64,000 nt of DNA from Cricetomys ansorgei (GCA_026225945.1 JAMJFZ010000199.1:64586001-64650000); one strand, 5' to 3'. Shown: positions 23,701 to 33,734, counted from the first letter of the stretch. Translations and numbers: made by a program. Notes: generated by a model not told the origin, from the letters alone.

Positions 23701-23907
23701 GTGATGCTCCACCAGAGTCACCACTGTCCCAGAGCTCAGCAGGTCTCCCTATCCTTTCTTTTCCCTCCCCTGCTCACTGTACTACCTGAGCCTGGCTCAC
23801 CCACAAGGCTCACTCCAGGTCAGGATTGAGTCCCAGAGCCCTTGAATGCTCTTAAACAAGAAACTACAGGCCCAAAATCATTGAACACGACATTCTGGCC
23901 TAGAGTG

Positions 23908-23965
23908 TAAGAATACTCAATGTGGTTTTATTCACAGTTATCAAAAACTAGACACAAGCTCTGGA
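23908..23965 (+). mobile_element. L1M fragment
   Basis: AAGAATACTCAATGTGGTTT and CAGTTATCAAAAACTAGACA repeat, with few changes, the block at 24600-24650. Both derive from the same L1 segment. Confidence 0.5.
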
Positions 23966-24164
23966 GTAAGAGTCTCACTCACTCCACATCCCCAAGCACA
24001 TTCCATATTGGTAATCTAACTGAGAGCATATGCAGTGCTACCTCATTTAACTTGCACCTCACAGATGCCCAGCCATGCTCAACACATACTTGTATCTATT
24101 GTCTCAGACAGAAGTCTCTAAGCCAGTCTTCTGCCTATCCTAGTGACTTGGATAGCTTGTATTT

Positions 24165-24475
24165 TATTATTGAGTTGTGGATCACTAATACTGATTGTCA
24201 CCTCAACAGGATCTACAATTGCTTAGGAGACAAACCTCTGGACATGACTTTGAGAATTTCTAAATTGGGTTGAGGTGGAAGACCCACCCTAAACGTGATG
24301 GTATCATCCCATAGGCTAGAGTCTCAAACTGAATAAAAAGGAGAAAGTAACCCAAGCAGTTATTCCTCTAGCTGTGCATCCTGATCATGTGAACAGTATG
24401 ACTGGCTACCTCAGGCTCCTACTACAGGCAGCTCGAGCTGCCCCTACACTATAGAATTCAACTGGCAGGACCACT
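24165..24475 (+). mobile_element. ERVL/MaLR-type LTR, plus orientation
   Basis: CAACAGGATCTACAATTGCT, GAGGTGGAAGACCCACCC and CTGAATAAAAAGGAGAAAGT match in order the minus-strand copy at 4030-4378. Confidence 0.6.
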
Positions 24476-24539
24476 GGCAAGGAATCTGGAAATGTCTTTA
24501 AAATCTAAAGAACCCTGTAGTTAACAAGCTAACAACTCC

Positions 24540-25010
24540 ATTATCACCAGGCACTTATTTACTAGGAGAAATGGAGATATATGCCCACAAAAGGCTTGTA
24601 AGAATACTCAATGCAGTTTTGTTCACAGTAATAAAATACTGGAAACATGCATCTGGCTACACGTTTTGATCCCAGCTCTCAGAAGGCAGAAGCAGAGGGA
24701 TCTCTATGAGTTCAAGGCTAGCTTGGTTGACATAGCAAGTTCGAGGTCAGCTAAGCCTACATAGTGGGACTCGGTCTCAAAAAAAGAAAAACAAGCAAAC
24801 AGAAGCACCCAAAACTAGAAACATGAGAACAACCCACATATTTATTAAGAAACATGCAAACAAACTGTGGTGGTTTCCAGGTATTGGAATATCATTAAGC
24901 AATTAAAAACAGACAAACAAAAATTACTGAAACTTCATGCTGAGTAAAAGCCCAACAGAAAAGAATTATGTGATATCCTACAAAAGGCAAATGTAATTTA
25001 TGAACACAGC
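24540..25010 (+). mobile_element. L1M 3' fragment interrupted by a B1
   Basis: The left part has ATATGCCCACAAAAGGCTTG and CAGTAATAAAATACTGGAAA. The right part resumes with AACATGAGAACAACCCACAT and GGTATTGGAATATCATTAAG, ending in AAGAATTATGTGATATCC. This is the order of mammalian L1 3' sequence, with the B1 at 24645-24800 splitting it. Confidence 0.65.
24645..24800 (+). repeat. B1 SINE, diverged, inside an L1 fragment
   Basis: TTTTGATCCCAGCTCTCAGA, GGCAGAAGCAGAGGGATCTC, GAGTTCAAGGCTAGCTTGG and GACTCGGTCTCAAAAA match the B1 order, with a short internal expansion. Confidence 0.7.
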
Positions 25011-26390
25011 AAGACTAGCTAGAGGTTGTTAGGGCTGAGGCGGAAAGACTAGGTATGAAGGAGCAAGAGAGAATTTTCTGATGTAATTTTAAAAAGAAGC
25101 CAAGATACCATTAAGGCTGTGGCTTATCTGAGTACTGCTATATAAAAGATCCGTGTGCTTCAGTATATTAAATCACAACTACAAAATGCCTCCTGGTAGG
25201 CGCCAGAGAGCTCTTTCTGAAAGGCAGGTCAGCAGGCATTGTTCTACTGCCTCTCAAGGTTTTCATACCAAACTCCAAACAGCTTCCCACTCCTCAGTCT
25301 CAGTGTCACAGGCCTTCAGTCCCAATGTCCCTGCCCCAATCTCATGTACAGAACACATCTGCTGGTACATGTGAACGAAAACTTCTGAAAAGAAGGTATA
25401 TCTGGCTGTGAATGAAAAGTTCTGGAAGAAATGTGTCTGCGGAGACTGGTTGGCTGATTAAATTTCAGCTCTGTGGAGAGACTGGAATGTTGCAGGTCCA
25501 GAGACTAATCACCTTATCTTGGGCTAAGTTCTGGCCCTCCAGAATACTCCCTGCCCACCCCCTACACACACACATACACACAACTCCTACCTGTGTCAGA
25601 ACTAACATCTTGTGACAACAGATGAAAACCTTTTAGAATCTATTGACTTAGCAGCTTCTACTAGCTTCTACCAATCCAAAAGCTCAGAATGTCGTCAGAC
25701 AGCATCCTGAGCCTATAGGAAGCCATTCCCATCTTAATACACCTGCCTCTCTGATGTACCCACCAATGTATTTTAAGCCTGCCTTGACTTAAGACTTTCT
25801 CTGTCCTGTTAAAACTATAAAAACTTCATGAACTGCTTCCACACCAGAACACGGGATTGGGGGTAAATTAAATCTGTGCTCCATAGCCAGGTCACTCAAA
25901 ATGACTCCAGAATAAATGACTCTTATTTCCTTAAAGATGAAAGCTGTGGTTTTTGTATCATACCCACCTTATCACTCACCCTTCCCTTTTTGTGGGTATC
26001 TATCCACTCTGCAAGACCCAACTCCAGGACTTCATGCTTTAAGAAGCCTTCCCAGAATCCTTACATGGAGCCCCACTGACATCTTCAATATTCAGGGCTC
26101 ATTTCTATCACAGCTCCCGATACCTGTTCCTAAAGGAACTGGTTTTCCATGACTAGGTCTGTGTGACACTCTCAAGAGGGTAGGGTCCTAGTCCAGAGTT
26201 TGGCAAACATCTGAGATAGGGATTCCACTGCTAAAGAATCAGAACAGCCCCATGAAGACCACTGGCAGCAATGGAGCAATATGGACACCAAGAATCTGGC
26301 TGGCTGGAGGCCTCAACAGACTAGGGGCTGAGTGGTAGCAGACACCACAAGTTCCCTATCCTCCTTGGCTCCAGGTCCCTTACCTTATTA
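25011..26390. other. Intronic sequence, nothing recognised
   Basis: No exon or clearly named repeat. Short CA-rich patch near 25563-25585. Confidence 0.45.
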
Positions 26391-26396
26391 TGGGAC

Positions 26397-26703
26397 TGTT
26401 GTAAAAGTTTACTTTTAGTTGTGTTTAAAACAAAAAATTGTTTTTGTGCACTGCTAGAAAAAGGGATGCATAGGCCTAGGCATTCTGTATTGTTTGCAGG
26501 TGTTGGATTTCTGTAGGAGATATTTGATTGCTTATGATCTGCACCTAAGGAGTTCTGAATCAATAAAAACACCTGCACTCAGAACTCGGGGTTCCACTAT
26601 CCCTAACGGCTCTTGTCATGATGGTGGTTCCCTCTGCTGAGGTCTAGCAGGGTTTGAGCTTATGAATATGACTCCGTGTCTCTCTTGGTGAACTGTCACA
26701 GTA
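26397..26703 (+). mobile_element. Solo LTR, TGTTGTGG family, copy 2
   Basis: It begins TGTTGTAAAAGTTTACTTTT, shares GCAGGTGTTGGATTTCTG, CAATAAAAACACCTG and GGTTCCCTCTGCTGAGGTCT with copies 1 and 3, and ends near GTCACAGTA. Part of the unit present in the other copies (around ATGTGCTATCAATAGAAC) is missing. Confidence 0.7.
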
Positions 26704-26879
26704 GGTGTATTACTAAATGGGACAATGTCACTTTCTTATCCAGAGGGCCTGCAGCTCTGTCTACCATCCTCTGAACCCATCTACCCATCCTGCCTCTGTC
26801 CAGACAGGCTGGAACACAAAGACACCAGATTTCAGAGCTTGGTGTTTTGTAATACCAGTCGTCACAGAGTTAAAGGAAT

Positions 26880-27150
26880 GAGAATTCTAAACAGTGTGCA
26901 AAGAGAAATCTGCATTCCCATGTTCATCAAAACACTACGAACGACAGCCCAGGTAAGAATCAACCTAAGTGTCCATCAGCAAATGAAAAAAACTGTATAA
27001 TGTAAGCACAGACAATGGAATATGACTCTACCTCTGAAAGAGGAGGAAATGTCTTTGCAAGTAGACAGGTGGGACTGAAAGGACAGATCTCACAGATACA
27101 GAGAACAAAGCAGGGCTTCCAGAAGCTGCAGGGAGGCATGGGAGGTGGGG
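26880..27150 (+). mobile_element. L1M 3' fragment
   Basis: AGAATCAACCTAAGTGTCCA, TCAGCAAATG and GACAATGGAATATGACTCTA are the familiar end of ancient L1 3' regions. Confidence 0.7.
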
Positions 27151-28010
27151 CATGAGCCAAGGGAACAAAACCTCTATTAGCAGAAACATATTTTCACTTT
27201 CCATGTGACATGCTACATGGCATAGTGAATAGAGTAAATAATGTATTTTTTCACTTCAAAAATCACTACAAGAATACATTTCAAATGTTCTCATCACAAG
27301 AAATGACAGACACTTTGAGGTGACAGGCTGGACTAACTTTATTTCGCTCTGTGTTCATAAATCACGACTCTGTACACTGTAGGTACACAGCTATAACTGT
27401 CAACGTATGGGTTCTAAAACTTTAAAAAGAACAAAGACAATTCTGCTACTCAACTTTAAGGCCCTGTTGTTCATTAATACACCAAGCATTGTCTTTTTAT
27501 AAGCAAAAATTGATTTGTCTTTATATTTTATGTTCTTTTTTAAAAGCCAACTTTGAATTACAATAGATGTTTAAAATATTCACTTTTCTTCACTCCAAAA
27601 TTACTTTTCTCCCCCCGCTTTAAAAAAATAATAATCAAAATCATGCTGGGCTGGTGTCTCACATCTTTTGAGAAACCCTGTCTCAAAGAAAATAAATATC
27701 ATAATCAAACTCTACCCCACCTTTCCATCCAAACCACGTTCTCAAAGCAAGTGATCAGTGACAGTGTGTTGTAAGGGATACCATCTGGAGGGTCACCAGT
27801 GTGTACAAGGGAGCAGAAAAACATGTGGCCCTCAGCAAGGACAAAGGCTGGGGCCCCTGGCCTCAGGAACCTCAGGAGCAGATCTCCCCAGCAAAGCTTG
27901 AGCTCTTACAGCCTTGCACACAATAACCACCCCTGAACGTAATACCTGCCTTGGAAAGTTCCACGTGCTCAAAGCTTAACAGCACAAACAGGTTACATGA
28001 GGCAAACTTT
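27151..28010. other. Intronic sequence with a B1-like scrap
   Basis: At 27645-27690 a fragment with GCTGGTGTCTCACATC and GAGAAACCCTGTCTCAAAG looks like a B1 with its middle deleted. Nothing else is recognised. Confidence 0.4.
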
Positions 28011-28018
28011 ATCTAGGC

Positions 28019-28258
28019 CAGTAGCTCTCAACCTTCCTAATGCGGCAACCCTTTAATACAGTTCCTCATGTTGTGGTGATTCCCAACCATAAAGTTATTC
28101 CTCTTGCTACTACATAACTGTGACCTTGCTACTGTTATAAAGAGTAATGCAAATATATGATATGCAGATGGTCCTAGGTAACCCCTGTGAAAGAGTCCTT
28201 TGACACCACCACCACCACCACACACACACACATACAACCCACGGGTTGAGAACCCATG
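28019..28258 (-). mobile_element. URR1-type hAT transposon
   Basis: Ends CAGTAGCTCTCAACC and GGTTGAGAACCCATG are hAT-type inverted repeats. The flanks ATCTAGGC (28011-28018) and CTCTAGGC (28259-28266) give an 8-base target duplication with one mismatch. A (CCA)n(CA)n run has grown at 28206-28234. Confidence 0.88.
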
Positions 28259-28437
28259 CTCTAGGCTAAATTCTCCTCAATTAAACTGGCCCATCTTGAT
28301 ACAGATGTTTTCTGGGTCAGCATGCATGAAACGTCTATAAAAGGAAATGCAATTAGGAGAATCTGTTTAATACACCAAATTTTGACGAGGCCTGCCCTTA
28401 GCAGTCACTAAATTCTACTTAGGGACAGCTATAGCTG

Positions 28438-28462
28438 AAAAAAAAAAAAAAAAAAAAAAAAA
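28438..28462. repeat. Poly(A) tract, 25 bases
   Basis: An uninterrupted run of A without a recognisable SINE body in front of it. Confidence 0.9.
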
Positions 28463-29494
28463 GCTGTTATGTAAATTACAAGGTGTGAGGAGAAAGAAGC
28501 AAATGAGAAGCCATGAAAAATAAAAATAGAAAAAGGAATAGGACAGAACAGAACTCTAACCTGGGGCAATGACCACCCAAACTTGTTTATCACCCAAAGC
28601 TGCACCTCTCCTTACGTATTTTTCTGCCGTTCCTAAGTTAACCAACACCAAAACAGCAAACTTCCCAGAAAGGAGAGGCCCGTGAGTTGACAAAAGTATA
28701 TTTTGTTCAAACTATGACCCTTTTTCATTTGTCATGGCTGGCAACACAAAGATAACACATGTCCAGACCTTGTTTCGTGTCTCTTTGACCTATATCCACT
28801 CTGCAGCACCAACAGACACATTGATTCTAGATGCTTCCACAGATAAAGTGACAGGTTCTGAAGATAACACTAGAGAAGGGCAGCAGTGGAGGGTAAGCCC
28901 CAGGGACATGATTTTTCAATAAACAGTAGCCTCTAATGAGAGCCTGTCACAGTTCCAGGGAACAGTGGCAAAGGCCAAGCAAGCATACAGTTCACCTTCT
29001 ATCCTAAGCTGGAAGAAGTCTGCTTTCTTTAAGCCTCAGCTGTTTGGAATCTGACCTCGTTCAACTTTTCCGTTCTTCAGTAAATGAATAATTAGGAGCA
29101 ACCAAGAGAGCTTAGTAGCAACCCTCCAGAGTCAGGGTCCAAGAGTCGACAATGGTGTCAATCACAGGCCAGGGGCCCCAACCTCAAGGTTAAGTGGGGG
29201 CGCCTGGGGTTAAGTGGGACATCCATCCTTCCAATATTTCCAATAAATCCAGCCAAAGAAGCTTCCGGCTAGGGAGCCAGAGGGCTGCCTGAAGGAGGCG
29301 ACCCTGGAGTTCTTTCATTTAGGAGCATGAGAAACAATGCTCTACAGAGCTGGGCCAACGACAGAATATAAATTATTACTTGCATGGGGCAGGGTCACCC
29401 TTAGTAACGCCAATCTCTCTCATTGACTGCTCCCTCTGAAAGTCACTAAGAAACTTCCCCTCTGAAGGCTGGATCTTCAACAACTCCAGGCCAA
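28463..29494. other. Intron 1, promoter-proximal unique sequence
   Basis: No repeat or exon recognised. It is adjacent to the CpG island and free of SINEs and LTRs, as is common next to promoters. Confidence 0.5.
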
Positions 29495-29911
29495 GAACGC
29501 GGCCTTGATAGCTGGGGATGGGGACGGGGTATCTAGTTTACAGAGCGGGAGCTGTGGCTAGGCCAGAAGCCGACTCAGAGATGGATCTCCCAGCCAAACA
29601 GCTGGAGGTGGCGAGATTCGAACGCCTGTCCGCCTAGACACGGGGCGCGCAGCTCACTGCCCTGGAAACGGCCCCCTCACGCTCGCTTTCTCTCCACTAG
29701 TTCCTCCCCCCCCCCTCTGCCCCCCCATGCGGCAGGATAAAGCCAGCTACTGAACGTGGGCCGCAGAACAGTGCGACGTCCGAGCTCCGCCCGCCCGCGG
29801 ATCCCTCCGCCGCTCGAGCCTGCGCGCGGCCGCCCACAGCACGCCACGAGCGGTTCCCGCGCCGCGCCCCACCCCCCACCCCGTCGTGCCCCAACCCCCA
29901 TCCCGGCTCAC

Positions 29912-29930
29912 CTGCCGCCCGCGTCTCCAT
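29912..29930 (-). CDS. Zfat: Zfat coding exon 1 (start codon to first donor)
   Basis: This is the first coding exon of the transcriptional regulator ZFAT, a nuclear protein with an AT-hook and many C2H2 zinc fingers, linked in the literature to blood and endothelial development and lymphocyte survival. On the minus strand the ATG at 29930-29928 sits in a strong Kozak context (GCCATGG). It is followed by codons for M-E-T-R-A-A and a single G, then the strong donor GCAG|GTGAGC with GT at 29911-29910. The phase fits exon 2 exactly: G plus AA gives Glu7, and the joined peptide METRAAENTAIF is the ZFAT N-terminus as I know it. The reading frame stays open upstream to a GTG near 30011, but the Kozak ATG and family similarity decide the start. 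The 5' UTR extends rightwards; its start is unknown. The exon lies inside a CpG island. I am highly confident because two independent exons 28 kb apart agree in sequence and phase. Confidence 0.93.
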
Positions 29931-29936
29931 GGCAAC
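29923..29936. promoter_or_regulatory. RFX X-box-like palindrome over the Zfat start codon
   Basis: The sequence GTCTCCATGGCAAC resembles the RFX consensus, an imperfect inverted repeat of GTTGCC and GGCAAC. The right half is perfect and the left half has two changes. It overlaps the ATG, so its conservation could also come from coding constraint. Confidence 0.45.
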
Positions 29937-30027
29937 GCTCCCACGGCGAAGGAAAAAAAAGCCTCGGGCTTCTCCTGGCTTCCTCCCGTACTGAGCGAGA
30001 AGGCCGGTCACCCTGAGGAAACTTCGC

Positions 30028-30047
30028 TCTTTATTTTTATTTTTTTA
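30028..30047. promoter_or_regulatory. A/T-rich box inside the CpG island
   Basis: A 20-base run of only A and T, ending in seven T, interrupts otherwise G+C-rich DNA about 100 bases upstream of the Zfat ATG. Read on the minus strand it contains AATAAAAATAAAG, a weak TATA-like signal that could place a Zfat start near 30000. On the plus strand it could serve a divergent start near 30075. This is inference. Confidence 0.35.
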
Positions 30048-30085
30048 GGGAAAGAGCCGGCGAGGTTATGGCGAATCTGCGGCAT

Positions 30086-30104
30086 CCAACATGGCGGATG
30101 GAGT
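30086..30104 (+). promoter_or_regulatory. YY1-like element (ATGGCGG core), plus orientation
   Basis: The stretch CCAACATGGCGGATGG matches the core of the YY1 motif found just downstream of many CpG-island start sites, usually pointing in the direction of transcription. Its plus orientation argues for a transcript running away from Zfat. Confidence 0.45.
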
Positions 30105-30185
30105 CTTCGCCCTCCTCCCCACGGGGATCCGACGCCTGCGTAGACCTCCGCCCGCCGGGAACCGCCCTCGGCACTCGAGACACAG

Positions 30186-30197
30186 TGCGCATGCGCG
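30186..30197. promoter_or_regulatory. NRF1 binding site (perfect palindromic core)
   Basis: TGCGCATGCGCG contains the full NRF1 consensus GCGCATGCGC without mismatch. NRF1 sites are typical of CpG-island promoters. Confidence 0.65.
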
Positions 30198-30600
30198 GCG
30201 GTCCTCGCAGGCGCCTGCTTCGGTTCCCGGCGTTCTGTGCGCTGCTTTGTGCCACGCCCGGGAAGCGACGCAGGGATCTCGGAACGTGGGTGTCAGGATT
30301 GGGAGTGTCCTGAATGTCCCGCCGTTGGGTGACCGCTGCGAGGGACGAGCCGGCAGGCTAGTGCCCCTTTTGCGCACTGACTTTCCCCGGGCTGTTTCCC
30401 GAGTTGCCCATCGGGTTCGGCCACGGTGCCCTCTTCCCGAGGCGCCCTGCCTAGGTGTGGTTGGCACAGGTAGGCTGGGCGTGTGCTCCCACGTGAGGCT
30501 GTGGCTCCCGTCCGGTTCTCTGGAAAGAGCGGGGTTGGATTTGAGCTTGCTCGCATCTCGCTTCCCTGAAAGCTCAGTGACCGCCCTCCCGTTTTTCATG

Positions 30601-31334
30601 TTAGGCGTTTAGAGCCCTCTCCACTCCGCCTGTCCCAAGTAACTTTCAACATCGAAGTCGCTTAAACCGATAAACCAGTCTGTCTTGGTCAGCCCTTTAG
30701 CATCCGAAACTGGGAATTCCAAGTTTGAGTTGACGAATAAACGTATACGTAATAACGGTCGTACTTGTGCTGGTAAAGCTGTCTTTTTTTAATAGGACTT
30801 ATTTCTTAAATTAGCCATTGTAAAGAAAACACCACACACACAGAAACAAGACAAAAATACAAGCAGAACAGAAATGGCCGGATTTGAGGGAACACTGGCT
30901 ATTTTTTACAGCGCCTCTGAAGTGCTAATGTTTCTCGGGAATAACCTTTCCGTGTTGTTGAACTTGAAATGGTTCTTCAGACAGCCCTAGCCTACCCTGT
31001 ACTCTCCTGGGTCGGGGTCACGTGTTCCTTTCTCTTTTCCCCACATCCAGGTGCACTGTTTGCACTGCCCTCTCGGCCATGAACCGAGTTTTCTGAGCAG
31101 AGTCCTGTGGCAAAGGCCTCTGGGTCTTTTAAATCTTTATCTTCCTACCACAGATTGTGTAATACTACTACTGAATGAACTCATTCATCACCACCACCCC
31201 GCACTTTAAAACAAGAACAGCCAAAAACCAAAAAAAAAAAAAAAAATAGTAAAAAAGTTGAGATTTTGGGCAATGAGTGCTACGATGTTCTTTGTTCTTC
31301 TGTTCAAATCACTATAAGTTACTAAGTAGATGTG
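30601..31334. other. Upstream flank of the Zfat promoter
   Basis: Unique-looking DNA after the island. A-run at 31231-31246. Nothing else recognised. Confidence 0.45.
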
Positions 31335-31455
31335 TAAAACATCTTTATTTCACTGGACAGGCAAGAAAAACACAGATGTTCAGGAGGGTCATATAGCTTT
31401 CTGAGATCACATGACCAGGCCATGAAGTGTGTGAACCCACTACTCCATGCACCTT
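31335..31455 (-). repeat. MIR SINE
   Basis: CATCTTTATTTCACTGGACA, CAGGAGGGTCATATAGC, GACCAGGCCATGAAG and GTGTGAACCCA follow the reverse MIR order. Confidence 0.5.
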
Positions 31456-32204
31456 TTTTCCTGCCCTTTACCACATGACCTTCCAACTCTGCTCAGTTTA
31501 CCTAAGCCTCAATAGACACAGTGTGGGGAGAACCGTGGAGTTGTTTGACCCCCACTAAATTCAACACAGATGGCTAGGAGGTGGGGGACACCAGCATCTT
31601 TCATTTGAAAATGAACTATCCAAAATGCTGCATGGTTATACTAGCCTTGTTAGAACCACAAATATTTACAATAATAACTTCTGTCGGGAATCAATTTCTG
31701 TCAGGAAATGAGAGTTGTTCTGGTTGCTGACAATATTGGTTTTGTGCTGGACTGCCTTTCTTGAAGCAGCATTGAAATGTTAGTTATTGATTAGCAGGTG
31801 GATGGATTGCTCTGAATGTGACCACAATAAGTTTTGGAAGTGAAGCAATTTAAGATACATTTCAAAACTCAATTGCTTCAGAAAATTAAAGCCAAATTAA
31901 AAAACAAAATACTGGACCTTTGGGTTTGGGGAGTAGCTATGATTTTCTCCATCATCCCTTCCTTAAATCTATTCATCATTCAGAAAGACTTAACTGGCCA
32001 TCTGGTCTCAGAAACTCAGCTAGCCCCAGGTGGAAATTAATAAGAGAAGGTAGGGAAGTCTGTGTTGTGAATGCAAACATGAGTCCACAGCTGGCTTCTC
32101 ACTTTCAGAGCGATTTACACACTTTTGTGTATGTGGAGAATGTGTGAACTCAGCAGTATGCACGTTGAAGCCAGAAGCTAGCTTTAGGTCTCTTCCTCTA
32201 TTAC
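31456..32204. other. Intergenic sequence, nothing recognised
   Basis: No exon or named repeat recognised. Confidence 0.45.
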
Positions 32205-32412
32205 TGTCCACCTCATTTTTTGAGACAGGGTCTCTTGCTGAGCCTAAAGCTCCTTGTTTGGCTAGACTCGCTGGCCAGTGAACCCCTAGGCTCCACCTGT
32301 CTCACTTAACACTAAGATTACAAGCCCACCACACTTAACTTTTTATGAAGGTGCTGAGGATCCAAACTCAGGGCAGTAAGTGCCTTGCCCACTGGACCAT
32401 CTCCTCAGCCCT
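32205..32412 (-). repeat. B3-type SINE
   Basis: On the minus strand AGGGCTGAGGAGATGGTCCA, GCAAGGCACTTACTG, CTGGCCAGCGAGTCTAGCC and AAGAGACCCTGTCTCAAAAA give a near full-length B3. Confidence 0.85.
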
Positions 32413-33120
32413 GAATGACATGTTAATTTTTACATTTCTAGATGCCTTCAACTAGTATTATTGAGACGGTTAGTGGAATTTAATATAAATTACTGAGATT
32501 TCATAACAAATAGTGTCTTGCTCCAGTGTTTCCTAGAGATCAGTCCCAGCTTGCCCACTAATAGCAGTTTGTCTTGCAGGGTAGTTCAGGAAGGAAATTG
32601 TGTCGCATCTATAGCCTGAGATGCTGTTTAGTTATATGAGAAATGTAGTTGACTTACATAATTAGATATATTTCTGTCAATTTAATAATTATACTAATGG
32701 CTGGTAAATGCATTTGTATGAAAACACAATTTATGTGCAGAATTTTATAAGGTGCTGGTTGAAATCAGTTTGGATAAAGGATACATATGACCTTAACACA
32801 ATAGGGTTCGAGACACACAACTATTAAAAACCAAGGAGAGAAAGAAGAGTTTTAGTTAAAATGTTAAAAATCTAAATACAAGTGTTGTAGAAATTCATTT
32901 AAAATTGTGTAAAAGGGGCCAAGGCATACCCTGCTGTGGGCAAGGCTCTGGATTGGCTCTCCAGTACCACAGATACAGTCACCAGAACAGTATGGGCTGT
33001 TACTATCAATGTTGTTGCGACCTTAGGAAGCAGTAAGGGCCGCAGAGTGCCATTTCCTCATAGATCTCCATGTCTCATCCACCTGTGTGCACCCAGTTCC
33101 TGATCTTAATGTGTAGTTGT
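32413..33120. other. Intergenic sequence, nothing recognised
   Basis: A weak SINE-like scrap (GGCATACCCTGCTGTGGGCA, ATTGGCTCTCCAGTACCACA) lies at 32915-32985. Otherwise nothing. Confidence 0.4.
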
Positions 33121-33125
33121 TATAC

Positions 33126-33442
33126 TGTTGTGGTGGGTCAGCAAGGATAAGGAGGCATTCTCATAGGTACAAACCCTTCCAGACCTCAGCAGAGGGAACC
33201 ACAGTCATGGCAAGCGCCATACTGGACAGTGAAACCCGAGCATCTGAGCTCAGGTGTTTTTATTGATTCAGAACTCCTCAGGTGTTCTATTGATAGCACA
33301 TACAGATCATAAGCAATCGAACATCCCCCATATAAATACAACACCTGCAGACAATACAAAATGTCAAGACCTAGGCAAACCCTCACCCAATAGTTCACAA
33401 AACAATTATTTTATACATAACGAAAAATAAACTTCCACAACA
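33126..33442 (-). mobile_element. Solo LTR, TGTTGTGG family, copy 3 (best ends)
   Basis: On the minus strand it runs from TGTTGTGGAAGTTTATTTTT to GACCCACCACAACA, 317 bases, with 8-base terminal inverted repeats (TGTTGTGG/CCACAACA) and TCAATAAAAACACCTGAGC internally. There is no internal retroviral sequence next to it, so it is a solo LTR. I see no clean target duplication. Confidence 0.78.
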
Positions 33443-33734
33443 TTAGTGAGGTTTTTTCCCCCCCTATTGGCTGTAGTCAGGGCCCAGTTAAAGATATTGA
33501 TTCCAATGTTACCAATAAAGGAAAGTCAGGATATCTTGGAAGTGCTATCATCCTCAGAAAACAAGATGCTGTGAAAATTTCTGACCTTCAGGAAACACAA
33601 AGGAGCCAGCTGAAAAAGAAATAGGTCCCTCTATGAAGTACTGATTTGCATGCCACAAGCATAACTGCAGTCAGTAGTTGTTGATCTTTAGGTACAAGAT
33701 GTCTCTGGGAAGCCATGGGTTCTTGAAAATTGTG

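Larger units (their letters stand above)
1921..29911 (-). other. Zfat: Zfat intron 1
   Basis: The intron is bounded by GTGAG at 29911-29907 (donor) and TTTACAG ending at 1921 (acceptor) on the minus strand, and is 27,991 bases long. It holds the repeats listed separately plus long stretches of unremarkable unique sequence. I see no further exon matching ZFAT between the two coding exons, as expected from the perfect in-frame join. Confidence 0.88.
30048..30469 (+). ncRNA. Possible first exon of a divergent (antisense) Zfat transcript
   Basis: Downstream of the A/T box, on the plus strand, lie a YY1-like element and an NRF1 site, then a good splice donor GCACAG|GTAGGC with GT at 30470-30471. 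This is the layout of a divergent lncRNA first exon. The stretch also sits in a 173-codon plus-strand frame starting MADGVFALL at 30091. That frame has no recognised domain and overlaps an equally long frame on the other strand, so I treat the RNA as non-coding if it exists. Both ends are guesses. Confidence 0.3.
29495..30600. promoter_or_regulatory. CpG island, promoter of Zfat and probably of a divergent antisense RNA
   Basis: The base composition changes sharply to G+C-rich with dense CpG, in contrast to the CpG-poor flanks. The island contains Zfat exon 1 (minus), no TATA box of the usual GC-flanked kind, an X-box-like palindrome, a perfect NRF1 site and a YY1-like ATGGCGG on the plus strand. 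Such islands usually mark broad, often bidirectional promoters. The human locus has a described antisense RNA (ZFAT-AS1) starting near the ZFAT promoter, and Zfat has been reported as imprinted in mouse extra-embryonic tissue. Both are background knowledge, not visible here. Confidence 0.85.

Noticed and set aside
29604..29626. Minus-strand GGCGTTCGAATCTCGCC, which looks like a tRNA T-arm and B box
   Set aside because: The stem has only four pairs with a nine-base loop, there is no matching acceptor 5' strand and no acceptable anticodon arm. It is probably chance in G+C-rich DNA.
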